Source of the DNA: Burkholderia cepacia
Lineage (GTDB): Bacteria > Pseudomonadota > Gammaproteobacteria > Burkholderiales > Burkholderiaceae
NCBI RefSeq assembly: GCF_001718835.1
Contig: NZ_CP013444.1
Location: 558,001 to 622,000 of the forward strand
Reading direction: 5' to 3'
DNA: 64,000 nucleotides
The notes below the pieces were generated by a model. It had not been told where the DNA came from. It did not search any database and saw nothing but the letters and a program-made list of their open reading frames with translations. Below are positions 41,192 to 49,263 of the stretch, one piece after another. The position numbers and the translations under genes are program-made. Numbering within the stretch: the stretch's first letter is position 1; each line of letters starts with the position of its first letter.

Positions 41192-42640
41192 ATGGACGAG
41201 ACCCAAGTGCGCCCGGTTCGTTTCCTGGGCGATGAGGATTACCAACGTTTCATCCCGGTTCATGTCGTATGGGAAATCACGCTGGCCTGCGATCTGAAGT
41301 GCCTGCATTGCGGATCCCGTGCGGGCCGCCGGCGTCCCAACGAGCTCTCGACGAGCGAGTGCCTCGACGTGATCGAGTCGCTGGCCAGGCTCGGCACGCG
41401 CGAGGTGTCGCTGATCGGCGGCGAGGCCTACCTGCGCAAGGACTGGACGCAGCTCATCAAGGCGATCCGCTCGCACGGGATGTACTGCGCGATCCAGACG
41501 GGCGGCCGCAATCTGACGCCGGCACGGCTTGCCCAAGCCGTCGAAGCGGGCCTGAACGGCCTGGGCGTGTCGCTGGACGGCCTGGCGCCGCTGCACGACA
41601 AGGTCCGCAACGTCCCGGGGTCGTTCGACCGGGCTGTGGATACGCTCAAGCGCGCCCGCGCGCACGGTCTAGCCATCAGCGTGAATACACAGATCGGCGC
41701 AGCGACGATGCGCGATCTTCCGGCGCTGATGGACACGATCATCGAGATCGGAGTCACGCATTGGCAGATTCAGCTGACGGTCGCGATGGGCAACGCGGTC
41801 GATCACGACGAATTGCTGCTGCAGCCGTACCAGCTCGAGGAGCTGATGCCGCTGCTCGCCGATCTCTACAAGCGAGGGCTCGATCGCGGCCTGTTGATGA
41901 CCGTCGGCAACAACATCGGCTACTACGGCCCTTACGAGCATCTGTGGCGCGGGTTCGGGGACGAGCGGGTGCACTGGACCGGGTGCGCGGCCGGGCAGAC
42001 CGTGATTGCGCTCGAAGCGGACGGAACCGTGAAGGGCTGCCCGTCGCTCGCGACGGTCGGCTTTGCGGGCGGCAATATCCGCGAGCTGTCGCTGGAACAG
42101 ATATGGCGGACGAGCGAGGCGATACATTTCGGCAGGCTGCGGTCCGTGGACGACCTGTGGGGATTCTGCCGCACGTGTTATTACGCCGACGTGTGCCGCG
42201 GCGGCTGCACGTGGACCTCGCATTCGTTGCTCGGCAAGCCGGGCAACAACCCTTACTGCCACTACCGTGTGCTCGAGCTGAAAAAGCGGGGGCTGCGCGA
42301 ACGTATCGAAAAGATCGAGGCTGCGGCGCCTGCGTCATTCGCGGTGGGGCGATTCGATCTCGTCACCGAGCGCATCTCGGACGGCACGCCCGTGTCGAGC
42401 ATTTCCCGGTCGGGGCAGGTCGTCGAGCTCGCGTGGAAACACGCGGGCAAGCGTGCGCCGGATATCGGGAGAATCCCGCCCAGACTCGGTCTGTGCCGCG
42501 CCTGCAACGGTTACGTCCATCAGCACGAGCGCCAGTGTCCGCACTGCGGCGCAGATATCGAGGGCGCCGCGCGTGCTTATGAGCAGGATGCGCAACGCCG
42601 CCGCGCGCTTATCGAGGAAGTCGAGCGGCTGCTGAATTGA
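41192..42640 (+). CDS. Radical SAM/SPASM maturase with a C-terminal zinc ribbon
   Basis: 482 residues. The [4Fe-4S]/SAM motif CDLKCLHC (Cys33, 37, 40) is followed by the TIM-barrel strand EVSLIGGEAYLRKD. The C-terminal SPASM region has GC-x(13)-DGTVKGCPS, then CRTCYYADVCRGGC and a late C, the cysteine set for auxiliary clusters. A zinc ribbon (CRACNGYVH, CPHCGADI) closes the protein. This is the layout of peptide- and protein-modifying maturases (PqqE/anSME type). I recall an NCBI family called GDL-motif-associated radical SAM/SPASM maturase, which fits these neighbours, but cannot verify it here. ATG 41192 has GAAGGA upstream; GTG 41165 is possible. Confidence 0.88.
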   Translation: MDETQVRPVRFLGDEDYQRFIPVHVVWEITLACDLKCLHCGSRAGRRRPNELSTSECLDVIESLARLGTREVSLIGGEAYLRKDWTQLIKAIRSHGMYCAIQTGGRNLTPARLAQAVEAGLNGLGVSLDGLAPLHDKVRNVPGSFDRAVDTLKRARAHGLAISVNTQIGAATMRDLPALMDTIIEIGVTHWQIQLTVAMGNAVDHDELLLQPYQLEELMPLLADLYKRGLDRGLLMTVGNNIGYYGPYEHLWRGFGDERVHWTGCAAGQTVIALEADGTVKGCPSLATVGFAGGNIRELSLEQIWRTSEAIHFGRLRSVDDLWGFCRTCYYADVCRGGCTWTSHSLLGKPGNNPYCHYRVLELKKRGLRERIEKIEAAAPASFAVGRFDLVTERISDGTPVSSISRSGQVVELAWKHAGKRAPDIGRIPPRLGLCRACNGYVHQHERQCPHCGADIEGAARAYEQDAQRRRALIEEVERLLN

Positions 42641-42667
42641 CCGGGCGCGGCGGTGCGCACACGTGCC

Positions 42668-42727
42668 CGGGACGACGGCCGTGCGGACGATATACGCTGC
42701 CGGGCCGGACGCTTCCGTATGGACGAC
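42668..42727 (-). pseudogene. Fragment of metY
   Basis: Read on the minus strand, 20 codons (VVHTEASGPAAYIVRTAVVP) match the intact MetY segment VVYTEAFGPAAYIGRARVVP at 43938-43997 in 15 of 20 positions. The flanking nucleotides are also related. It sits immediately left of repeat copy B and marks the end of an older duplication. Confidence 0.7.
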
Positions 42728-42733
42728 GGCATG

Positions 42734-42765
42734 AAAAAAGCCCGGACACATCGCGCGTCCGGGCT
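42734..42765 (-). terminator. Intrinsic terminator-like hairpin (copy B)
   Basis: The same AGCCCGGA/TCCGGGCT hairpin as copy A, with six A on the plus side. It lies about 95 bp after the radical SAM gene. Confidence 0.6.
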
Positions 42766-42842
42766 GAATGCGTGGTCGCGTCTCGCGGCAACGCCATGTG
42801 CATGTGGTTTCACCTGCGCGCCGGCACCGGGCGAGCGCCGCG

Positions 42843-42857
42843 TGACGGAACCGTCAT
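42843..42857. promoter_or_regulatory. Metal-regulator box upstream of a DUF4148 gene (copy B)
   Basis: TGACGGAACCGTCAT has 6-bp arms (TGACGG/CCGTCA). It differs from copy A at one base, and the change improves the symmetry. It lies about 80 bp before the DUF4148 start. Confidence 0.6.
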
Positions 42858-42935
42858 GTCGAGATCACGAACGCGCACCGCTTGCGGATCATCGTGAAGG
42901 CTCCCTTCATCGATTTCCTGCAACTAGCAAACAAC

Positions 42936-43211
42936 ATGAAACGCCTGCGACTCATGATCGCCATTGGCGCCGCGTCGCTTTCGATCGCGGCATTTTCCGA
43001 AGGCGCGGCCGCGCAATCGAAGACTCGGCAAGAGGTCCTCCGGGAACTCCTGCAGGCGCGGAACGATGGCGTGATCCCGGGCACGAAGCACGACTACCCG
43101 GCGAGTCCCGCGCTCATCGAGCGCAATCGGGAGATTCACCGCGCGACCGTCCATGGCGGCGAACAGGCGCCGATGTTCGATGCGCACGACGACCGCTTTA
43201 CGGTTCGCTGA
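42936..43211 (+). CDS. DUF4148 secreted small protein (copy B)
   Basis: 91 residues, colinear with 35979-36254 and about 88 percent identical by eye (signal peptide, KTRQEVLRELLQARNDGVIPG, HRATVHGGEQAPMFDAH). The ribosome site is weaker (CAACTAGC instead of CAAGGAGC), so this copy may be expressed less. Confidence 0.85.
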   Translation: MKRLRLMIAIGAASLSIAAFSEGAAAQSKTRQEVLRELLQARNDGVIPGTKHDYPASPALIERNREIHRATVHGGEQAPMFDAHDDRFTVR

Positions 43212-43225
43212 TTTCGCAGAACGCC

Positions 43226-43432
43226 ATGCGAAGTTTCGCAAGATGGTTCGTGGTCGCGGCATGCCTGTCGCCGTCTGCCGCGATGGCCGACGGCTGGCCG
43301 GAACGTGTGCTGTCCCACGAGACGCGCGGGACCGCGGAGCAATTGCGGTTGACCGCGCGTGACGAGGTCGTCGCATCCGGCAACGGCGTCCGCATCGTCG
43401 ATACGAATCCGGCGGGCGCCACGACGTGGTAG
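43226..43432 (+). CDS. Small secreted protein paired with DUF4148 (copy B)
   Basis: 68 residues, colinear with 36269-36475: a signal-like N-terminus (FARWFVVAACLSPSAAMA), GWPERVLSHETRGTAEQ and the same PAGATTW end. Unknown function. It ends 25 bp from the convergent metY stop. Confidence 0.7.
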   Translation: MRSFARWFVVAACLSPSAAMADGWPERVLSHETRGTAEQLRLTARDEVVASGNGVRIVDTNPAGATTW

Positions 43433-43457
43433 CCCGCCGCTTGCAGGCGCGATGCAG

Positions 43458-44753
43458 TCAAAGCTGTGCGAGCGCCTGGTCGAGATCGGCGAGCAGGTCG
43501 TCGATGTGTTCGATGCCGATCGACAGCCGCACCGTTTCTTCCTTCACGCCGGCCTTCGCGAGCTCGGCCGGCGACAGTTGCCGGTGCGTCGTCGATGCCG
43601 GGTGCGTTGCGAGCGATTTCGTGTCGCCGATGTTGACGAGCCGCGTGAACAGCTTCAGCGCGTCCTGGAACTTCGCCCCGCCGTCGCGGCCGCCCTTCAC
43701 GCCGAACGTCAGAATCCCCGGCGCGCGGCCCGACAGGTAGCGCGCGACGAGCGGATGGTCGGGGTGGTCGGGCAGGCCCGCATAGTTCACCCATTCGACC
43801 TGCGCGTGGCGCGCGAGATGCTGCGCGATCTTCAGCGCGTTGTCGCTGATCCGCTCGACGCGCAGCGCCAGCGTCTCGATGCCCTGCAGGATCTGGAATG
43901 CATTGAACGGCGAGATGGCCGCGCCCATGTTGCGAAGCGGCACCACGCGCGCGCGGCCGATATAGGCGGCCGGGCCGAACGCTTCCGTGTAGACGACGCC
44001 GTGATAGCTGACGTCGGGTTCGTTCAGCCGCTTGAAGCGGTCCGCATGCTCGGCCCACGGGAACTTGCCCGAATCGACGATCGCGCCGCCCAGGCTCGTG
44101 CCGTGCCCGCCGAGATACTTCGTCAGCGAATGCACGACGATGTCCGCGCCGTGCTCGAACGGGCGCAGCAGATACGGCGACGGCACCGTGTTGTCGACGA
44201 TCAGCGGGATGCCGTGGCGATGCGCGACTTCCGCGAGCGCGGCGATGTCGGTGACGTTGCCGAGCGGATTGCCGACCGATTCCGCGAAGATCGCCTTCGT
44301 GCGCGCGTCGATCAGCGGCTCGAACGACGCGGGGTCGCGCGGATCGGCAAAGCGCGTCGTGATCCCGTATTGCGGCAGCGTATGCGCGAACAGGTTGTAG
44401 GTGCCGCCGTACAGCGAACTCGCGGACACGATGTTGTCGCCGGCCTCGGCGATCGTCTGGATCGCGTACGTGACGGCCGATTGTCCCGATGCGAGCGCGA
44501 GCGCGCCGATGCCGCCCTCGAGCGCGGCGATACGCTGCTCGAGCACGTCCGTCGTCGGGTTCATGATCCGCGTGTAGATGTTGCCCTGCACCTTCAGGTC
44601 GAACAGGTCGGCGCCGTGCTGCGTGTCGTCGAATGCGTACGCAACGGTCTGGTAGATCGGCACGGCGACCGCGCGCGTGGTCGGGTCGGGACGATAACCG
44701 CCGTGCACGGCGATGGTTTCGAGGCGCCAGTTCGAAGAGGCCTGATCGGTCAT
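43458..44753 (-). CDS. metY: O-acetylhomoserine sulfhydrylase
   Basis: 431 residues, the family's usual size. A PLP-dependent gamma-family enzyme: ETIAVHGGYRPDPTTRAVAVPIYQT, YTRIMNPTTDVLEQRIAALEGG, and the PLP-lysine motif VHSLTKYLGGHGTSLGG. The late NIGDTKSLATHPASTTHRQL motif is typical of Met/Cys gamma-synthase relatives, and the length and GxP insert favour MetY over CGS. It makes homocysteine from O-acetylhomoserine and sulfide in the cytoplasm. ATG 44753 (MTDQASSN) is chosen over a much longer open frame. Confidence 0.9.
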   Translation of the reverse strand: MTDQASSNWRLETIAVHGGYRPDPTTRAVAVPIYQTVAYAFDDTQHGADLFDLKVQGNIYTRIMNPTTDVLEQRIAALEGGIGALALASGQSAVTYAIQTIAEAGDNIVSASSLYGGTYNLFAHTLPQYGITTRFADPRDPASFEPLIDARTKAIFAESVGNPLGNVTDIAALAEVAHRHGIPLIVDNTVPSPYLLRPFEHGADIVVHSLTKYLGGHGTSLGGAIVDSGKFPWAEHADRFKRLNEPDVSYHGVVYTEAFGPAAYIGRARVVPLRNMGAAISPFNAFQILQGIETLALRVERISDNALKIAQHLARHAQVEWVNYAGLPDHPDHPLVARYLSGRAPGILTFGVKGGRDGGAKFQDALKLFTRLVNIGDTKSLATHPASTTHRQLSPAELAKAGVKEETVRLSIGIEHIDDLLADLDQALAQL

Positions 44754-44885
44754 GGGTGCTCCGTCTGTTGTTGTGGTGGTCGAGCGATTATAGAAGCGGC
44801 GGTCTGCAAGGTTTAGAACGATTGGTTCGTTGCTTATTGACGCGGGCGGCATAGAATGCCTTTTTCCAGTGACGAAGGGGCCGCA

Positions 44886-45554
44886 ATGGATCAGGATCAT
44901 TGGAACCAGGTGGATGCGTATTTCTCCGCGACGCTCGTGCCGTCCGACGCCACGCTCGACGCCGCGCTGGCGGCAAGCGACGCGGCCGGGCTGCCCGCGA
45001 TCAACGTCGCGCCGAACCAGGGCAAGCTGCTGCAACTGCTCGCGACGATCCGCGGCGCGCGGCGGATCCTCGAGGTCGGCACGCTCGGCGGCTACAGCAC
45101 GATCTGGCTCGCGCGCGCATTGCCGCCGGGCGGCACGCTCGTGACGCTCGAACTGAACCCCGAGCATGCGAAGGTCGCGACGCGGAACATCGCGCGTGCC
45201 GGGTTCGCGGAGGTCGTGACGGTGGTGGTCGGCAGCGCGAAGGACAGCCTCGCGCGGCTCGTCGACGCAGGCGAGGCGCCGTTCGATTTCATCTTCATCG
45301 ACGCCGACAAGGACAACAACCCGGTCTATCTCGACGCGGCGCTGAAGCTGTCGCGGCCCGGCACGGTGATCGTCGTCGACAACGTCGTGCGGCGAGGCAG
45401 GGTGGCGGACCCGGATAATCAGGATCCCGATGTGGTCGGCGTGCGCGACGGGTTCCGGTTCATCGCGGCGGAACCGCGCCTCACGACGACGGCCGTGCAG
45501 ACGGTCGGACAGAAGGGCTGGGACGGGTTCTCGATCTCGATCGTGAGGGAGTGA
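44886..45554 (+). CDS. Class I SAM-dependent O-methyltransferase
   Basis: 222 residues resembling catechol/caffeoyl-CoA-type O-methyltransferases: RRILEVGTLGGYSTIWLARALP (SAM motif I), LVTLELNPEHAKVA, DFIFIDADKDNNPVYLDAAL (metal-binding Asp) and VIVVDNVVRRG. ATG 44886 has AAGGGG upstream; an in-frame ATG at 44856 is weaker. It is divergent from metY. The acceptor is unknown. Confidence 0.88.
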   Translation: MDQDHWNQVDAYFSATLVPSDATLDAALAASDAAGLPAINVAPNQGKLLQLLATIRGARRILEVGTLGGYSTIWLARALPPGGTLVTLELNPEHAKVATRNIARAGFAEVVTVVVGSAKDSLARLVDAGEAPFDFIFIDADKDNNPVYLDAALKLSRPGTVIVVDNVVRRGRVADPDNQDPDVVGVRDGFRFIAAEPRLTTTAVQTVGQKGWDGFSISIVRE

Positions 45555-45628
45555 CGCGGGGCGGCGCTGATGCCGGCCGCCGCCAGAAAAAACGGCGTGA
45601 CGCCGATTCGCGTCACGCCGTCCATCCG

Positions 45629-46444
45629 TCACCCGCGTTCGATCACGTCGCGCAGGAACGCGTCGAGCATCGCCACGTCGCCCCACGGCCGCTTGTATTC
45701 GCGATCGTGTTCGGCATCGGCGAGCATCGTCTCGACGAGCGCGTGGATCGCCGGCCGGCGCGGCCCGTACTCGCCTTCGCCTGCCCGCATCTTCAGTTCC
45801 AGCAGCGCATCGAGTTCCGCCAGCACCGCCGGCTCATGCACCGTCCCGGCGACGAGCTTTGCGAACTGCATCGGCGGCATCCCGAGCCCCGCGTCGATCC
45901 AGCGCACCGCGAGCAGCGGCCGCAGCACGTACAAATACTTCTTGTAGCGCACCGTGTCACCTTGCAGATAGCCGCGAAAGTTCTTCTTCGCCATCGCGAG
46001 GTAGTGATGACGCCCGCGCACCGGCGAGAAGAACGCCGAAGCCAGCGCCCTGAGCCGCGACGCGAGAAGCGCATCCTCGCGATACACGACGGGCGAGTCG
46101 AGCCATTCGAGCAGCGTCGGGTTCGAGCGGCGCAGCAGCTGGAGCGCCTTGCGCAGTTCCCAGCCGCTGACGTCGAGCTCGTCGTCGAGCGGCCGCTCGA
46201 TCACGTCGCGTTGCGCTTCGACGCTCAGGTACCAGTCGCGCCGGTGCGCATAGACGAAGCGCACGTCGTAGTCGCTGTCCGGCGACGCGAACCCCCAGCC
46301 GCGGCTGCCCGATTCGCACGCGAACAGCACGCTCACGTCGTGGCGGCGCTCGACTTCCGCGAGCTCCGCCATCACGCGTGCCCGCACGGCCGGGTCGACC
46401 GGATGCGCGCCGTGCACGGTTTTCATTTCTTCTTCTCGTTTCAT
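45629..46444 (-). CDS. YcgL-like nucleotidyltransferase of the RNA-repair locus
   Basis: 271 residues of the DNA polymerase beta-type nucleotidyltransferase superfamily: SVLFACESGSRGWGFASPDSDYDVRFVY holds the GS motif and D-x-D metal ligands. The remainder is helical and fits the 'predicted nucleotidyltransferase' family often encoded beside rtcB. It starts 62 bp after the rtcB stop and should be the last gene of the slipin-rtcB operon. A role in tailing or repairing RNA ends handled by RtcB is likely from context only. ATG 46426 is an alternative start. Confidence 0.82.
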   Translation of the reverse strand: MKREEEMKTVHGAHPVDPAVRARVMAELAEVERRHDVSVLFACESGSRGWGFASPDSDYDVRFVYAHRRDWYLSVEAQRDVIERPLDDELDVSGWELRKALQLLRRSNPTLLEWLDSPVVYREDALLASRLRALASAFFSPVRGRHHYLAMAKKNFRGYLQGDTVRYKKYLYVLRPLLAVRWIDAGLGMPPMQFAKLVAGTVHEPAVLAELDALLELKMRAGEGEYGPRRPAIHALVETMLADAEHDREYKRPWGDVAMLDAFLRDVIERG

Positions 46445-46506
46445 CTTGTTCTCTCGTATTGCGCGCGGCCCGCCGGCCTTCGGCCGCGCGCCGCACTAAC
46501 CCCGCA

Positions 46507-47730
46507 CTAACCCTTCACGCACACCACCTGGCGCAGCGTATGCACCACTTCGACGAGGCTGCGCTGGGCCGCCATCACCGCGTCGATGTCCTTGTAGGCC
46601 ATCGGAATTTCGTCGACGACGCCCGCGTCCTTCCGGCATTCGACGCCCCGGGTTGCCTTCACCTGGTCGTCGACCGTGAAGCGGCGCTTCGCTTCGGTGC
46701 GGCTCATCGTCCGGCCCGCGCCGTGGCTGCACGAGCAGAAGCTCTCCGGGTTGCCGAGCCCGCGCACGATGAAGCTCTTCGCACCCATCGAGCCCGGAAT
46801 GATCCCGAGCTGCCCCTTCTGCGCGGACACCGCACCCTTGCGCGTCACGAGCACGTCTTCGCCGAAATGGCGTTCGCGCTGCACGTAGTTGTGGTGGCAG
46901 TTCACCGCGTGTTCGTCGACCGAGAACGGCTTCGCGATCACGCCGCGCGCCGCGCCGATCACCGCATCCATCATCGCCTGCCGGTTGCGCCGCGCGTAGT
47001 CCTGCGCCCAGCCGACCGCTTCGACGTAGTCGTCGAAGTGGCGGCTGCCCTCGGTGAAATACGCGAGGTTGCGATCCGGCAGGTTCGCGATGTGCTGCCG
47101 CATGTCGGCCTGCGCGAGTTCGATGAACAGGCTGCCGATCGCATTGCCGACGCCGCGCGAGCCGCTGTGCAGCATGAACCACACGTGGTCCGCTTCGTCG
47201 ACGCACACTTCGATGAAGTGGTTGCCGGTGCCGAGCGTGCCGAGATGCGCGTAATGGTTCGTCTTTTCCAGCTTCGGATACTTGTCGACGATCCGCTGGA
47301 ACCCGGGCAGCAGTTCCTTCCACATCTCGTCGACCCGTTGCGGCGCGCGATTGCCCCACGCGCCCGGATCGCGGCGGCCCGGCGCGCGGCCGTGCGGCAC
47401 CGCGCGTTCGATCGCACTGCGCAGGCCCGCAAGCGAATCCGGCAGGTCGGCTGCCGTCAGCGTCGTGCGCGCGGCCATCATCCCGCAGCCGATGTCGACG
47501 CCGACCGCGGCCGGAATGATCGCGCCCTTCGTCGGGATCACGCTGCCGATCGTCGAGCCCTTGCCGAGGTGGACGTCCGGCATCACCGCGACGTGGCTGA
47601 AGATGAACGGCATCTGCGCGGTGTTGCGCAGTTGCGCGCGCGCTTCGTCCTCGACGGCGACGCCTTGCGTCCACATCTTCACCGGCTTGCCGTTCGCCAG
47701 TTCCATCACCTGGTAATCCATTGCACTCAT
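46507..47730 (-). CDS. rtcB: RNA-splicing ligase RtcB
   Basis: 407 residues, full length. Key motifs are GVDIGCGMMAART (metal-binding Cys), GTGNHFIEV (Asn/His) and SFCSCSHGAGRTMSRTEAKRRF, which contains the active-site His that becomes guanylylated. It joins 2',3'-cyclic-phosphate or 3'-phosphate ends to 5'-OH ends using GTP. AGGTGAAGC before ATG 47730 supports the start. It lies 59 bp after the slipin gene. RtcA (the cyclase) is not nearby. Confidence 0.95.
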   Translation of the reverse strand: MSAMDYQVMELANGKPVKMWTQGVAVEDEARAQLRNTAQMPFIFSHVAVMPDVHLGKGSTIGSVIPTKGAIIPAAVGVDIGCGMMAARTTLTAADLPDSLAGLRSAIERAVPHGRAPGRRDPGAWGNRAPQRVDEMWKELLPGFQRIVDKYPKLEKTNHYAHLGTLGTGNHFIEVCVDEADHVWFMLHSGSRGVGNAIGSLFIELAQADMRQHIANLPDRNLAYFTEGSRHFDDYVEAVGWAQDYARRNRQAMMDAVIGAARGVIAKPFSVDEHAVNCHHNYVQRERHFGEDVLVTRKGAVSAQKGQLGIIPGSMGAKSFIVRGLGNPESFCSCSHGAGRTMSRTEAKRRFTVDDQVKATRGVECRKDAGVVDEIPMAYKDIDAVMAAQRSLVEVVHTLRQVVCVKG

Positions 47731-47789
47731 TTGCTTCACCTGCTCAGTTACGTATCGCGCGGCGCCCGTGCGCCGCGCCGCCGCGTTCA

Positions 47790-48929
47790 TTACGCGGCCT
47801 TGATGCTGACGAGTCCGTTCAGCACCTGGTCGAGACCGCCGAACACGGAGATGCGGTCGATCCGTTCCGCGACGCGCTCGAGCGTTTCCAGCTCCTTGAG
47901 CCGCAGCGCGGTCGGGTTTTCTTCCATCACCTTCGCGGTGTTCAGCAGCGAACGCGTGGCCGCCGTTTCCTCGCGGCGGCGAATCACGTTCGCCTGCGCG
48001 GACTTTTCCGCTTCGACCACCTGCGCGAGGATCGTCTTCATGTCGCCCGGCAGCACGATATCCTTCACGCCGACGCTGCGCACGTCGACCCCCGAATCGG
48101 CGAGCCGCGGGCGCACCTGCGTGATCACGACGTCGTCGATCGACTGCTTGTCTTCCAGCAGTTCGTCGAGCGAGCGCGTGCCGACGGCCGTGCGCAGCGC
48201 GAACTGCAGCTCGCGATACAGGTGCTCGACCGGCTTTTGCAGCTGGCCGAACGCGTGCAGCACGTCCGCATAGCACCACGTCGCCGACAGGTTCAAGCGC
48301 AGCGCGACCTTGTCGCGCGTCAGGATTTCCTGTCCGCCGACTTCGAGCGCCTGCACGCGCAGGTCGACGAGTTCGACCGCGATGTCGCGGTTGAAGCGCC
48401 AGAACGCCGAGACGCCCGCGTCCAGCAGCCGCTCGATCTTGCCGTCGATCTTCAGCACGCCGACGTGGTACGCCGGCACCTGCGCCAGCAGTACGCCCGC
48501 CAGGCCCGCCACGCCGCGCGCCCGCAGCGCCGGCTGCGTCAGGCGCTTCGCCAGTTCGGCCGGCAGTGTCCCGCCCTGCGCGAGATCGACGCGCTCGAGA
48601 CGGTGCGCGGTCAGGCCGCGCCAGTACAGCCGGCGCGTGCCCGGCGCCAGGATCTCGACGAGCACGTCGTCTTCGTAGCGCAGGCCGGCTTCGTCGTCGG
48701 CGAGATCCATCGCGACGAAGTGGCGGGCGAGCACGTCCGGTGCGTCGTGACGCAGGTAATCGGCCAGCGCCGCGTCGGCGAGCGGCGCGTCGAGACGCGC
48801 GGTCTGCACCGACAGGCGCTTGAACGGATCGAAGGCCTTGAACACGCCCGGTTCGAGCACCTTCACGAAATCGCCCTCGTTCATCAGCAGCGCGCGTTCG
48901 TTCTTTTTCACTACATGTCGCATCCACAT
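47790..48929 (-). CDS. Slipin (SPFH/band-7) family protein
   Basis: 379 residues with an SPFH core: VVKKNERALLMNEGDFVKVLEPG at the start, then DGKIERLLDAGVSAFWRFN, AVELVDLRVQALEVGGQEILTRDKVALRLN, and the late LADSGVDVRSVGVKDIVLPGDMK. No clear transmembrane helix is present, as in slipins linked to rtcB. It is the first protein gene of the RNA-repair operon, about 260 bases after the tRNA-like elements. Function in repair is unknown; membrane tethering or scaffolding is guessed. Confidence 0.88.
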   Translation of the reverse strand: MWMRHVVKKNERALLMNEGDFVKVLEPGVFKAFDPFKRLSVQTARLDAPLADAALADYLRHDAPDVLARHFVAMDLADDEAGLRYEDDVLVEILAPGTRRLYWRGLTAHRLERVDLAQGGTLPAELAKRLTQPALRARGVAGLAGVLLAQVPAYHVGVLKIDGKIERLLDAGVSAFWRFNRDIAVELVDLRVQALEVGGQEILTRDKVALRLNLSATWCYADVLHAFGQLQKPVEHLYRELQFALRTAVGTRSLDELLEDKQSIDDVVITQVRPRLADSGVDVRSVGVKDIVLPGDMKTILAQVVEAEKSAQANVIRRREETAATRSLLNTAKVMEENPTALRLKELETLERVAERIDRISVFGGLDQVLNGLVSIKAA

Positions 48930-49172
48930 ATTCTTGTCCTTTTCTTCAAGGTCCGCCGGCGGACGCGCATCGCACGGATCGGGGTGCGGCGCGAGCGGGC
49001 GGGCGGGGCTTCGGGCGCCGCACTGGCGCGCGCGGCGACGCATCCTGCTTCGCGTCGTCGTGCGCCTTCGCGCGGGCCGTGCGGCCGTCCGGCCGATCGC
49101 GCGGAACCGCAACCGGCCCGACGCGCGGCGGGCCTTGCGGCCCGCACCGGCGGGTACTGCTTTCATTACAAG

Positions 49173-49190
49173 GCTGTCCTTGCGGACAGC
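49173..49190 (-). other. GNRA-capped hairpin directly 3' of the tRNA-like element
   Basis: On the minus strand GCTGTCC pairs with GGACAGC over 7 bp around a GCAA tetraloop. Its first base overlaps the last base of the tRNA-like acceptor stem, so the two compete for one base or stack. It could define the 3' end of the tRNA-like RNA. Confidence 0.6.
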
Positions 49191-49261
49191 GTTCGAGCGG
49201 GATTCGAACCCGCTACACACCGGCTTGCGCCGGCTGCTCTACCCGAATGAGCTACCGAACG
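49190..49261 (-). ncRNA. tRNA-like RNA in the rtc operon leader
   Basis: The 72-nt minus-strand sequence folds as a cloverleaf: acceptor CGTTCGG/TCGAACG (seven pairs, one G-U), D stem GCTC/GAGC with loop ATTCGGGTA, anticodon-position stem GCCGG/CCGGT, 5-nt variable loop, and T stem GCGGG/CCCGC with TTCGAAT. It is not a normal tRNA: the 'anticodon' loop CGCAAG has six bases and lacks U33, and no CCA is encoded. It lies between the -24/-12 promoter and the slipin gene and would be transcribed with the operon. tRNA-like RNAs are known beside rtc operons, so it is probably a substrate, sensor ligand or Y-RNA-like partner. Confidence 0.82.
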
Positions 49262-49263
49262 GA

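Larger units (their letters stand above)
42734..43432 (+). repeat. Direct repeat copy B
   Basis: Second copy of the 35680-36475 segment: hairpin, metal box, DUF4148 gene and partner gene in the same order. It lacks about 100 bases between the hairpin and the box. Substitutions are scattered and the reading frames are kept, so the duplication is not very recent. Confidence 0.85.

Noticed and set aside
49190..49261. A functional tRNA gene
   Set aside because: The anticodon-position loop has six bases and lacks U33, there is no encoded CCA, and the element sits in the leader of the rtc operon. I call it tRNA-like instead.
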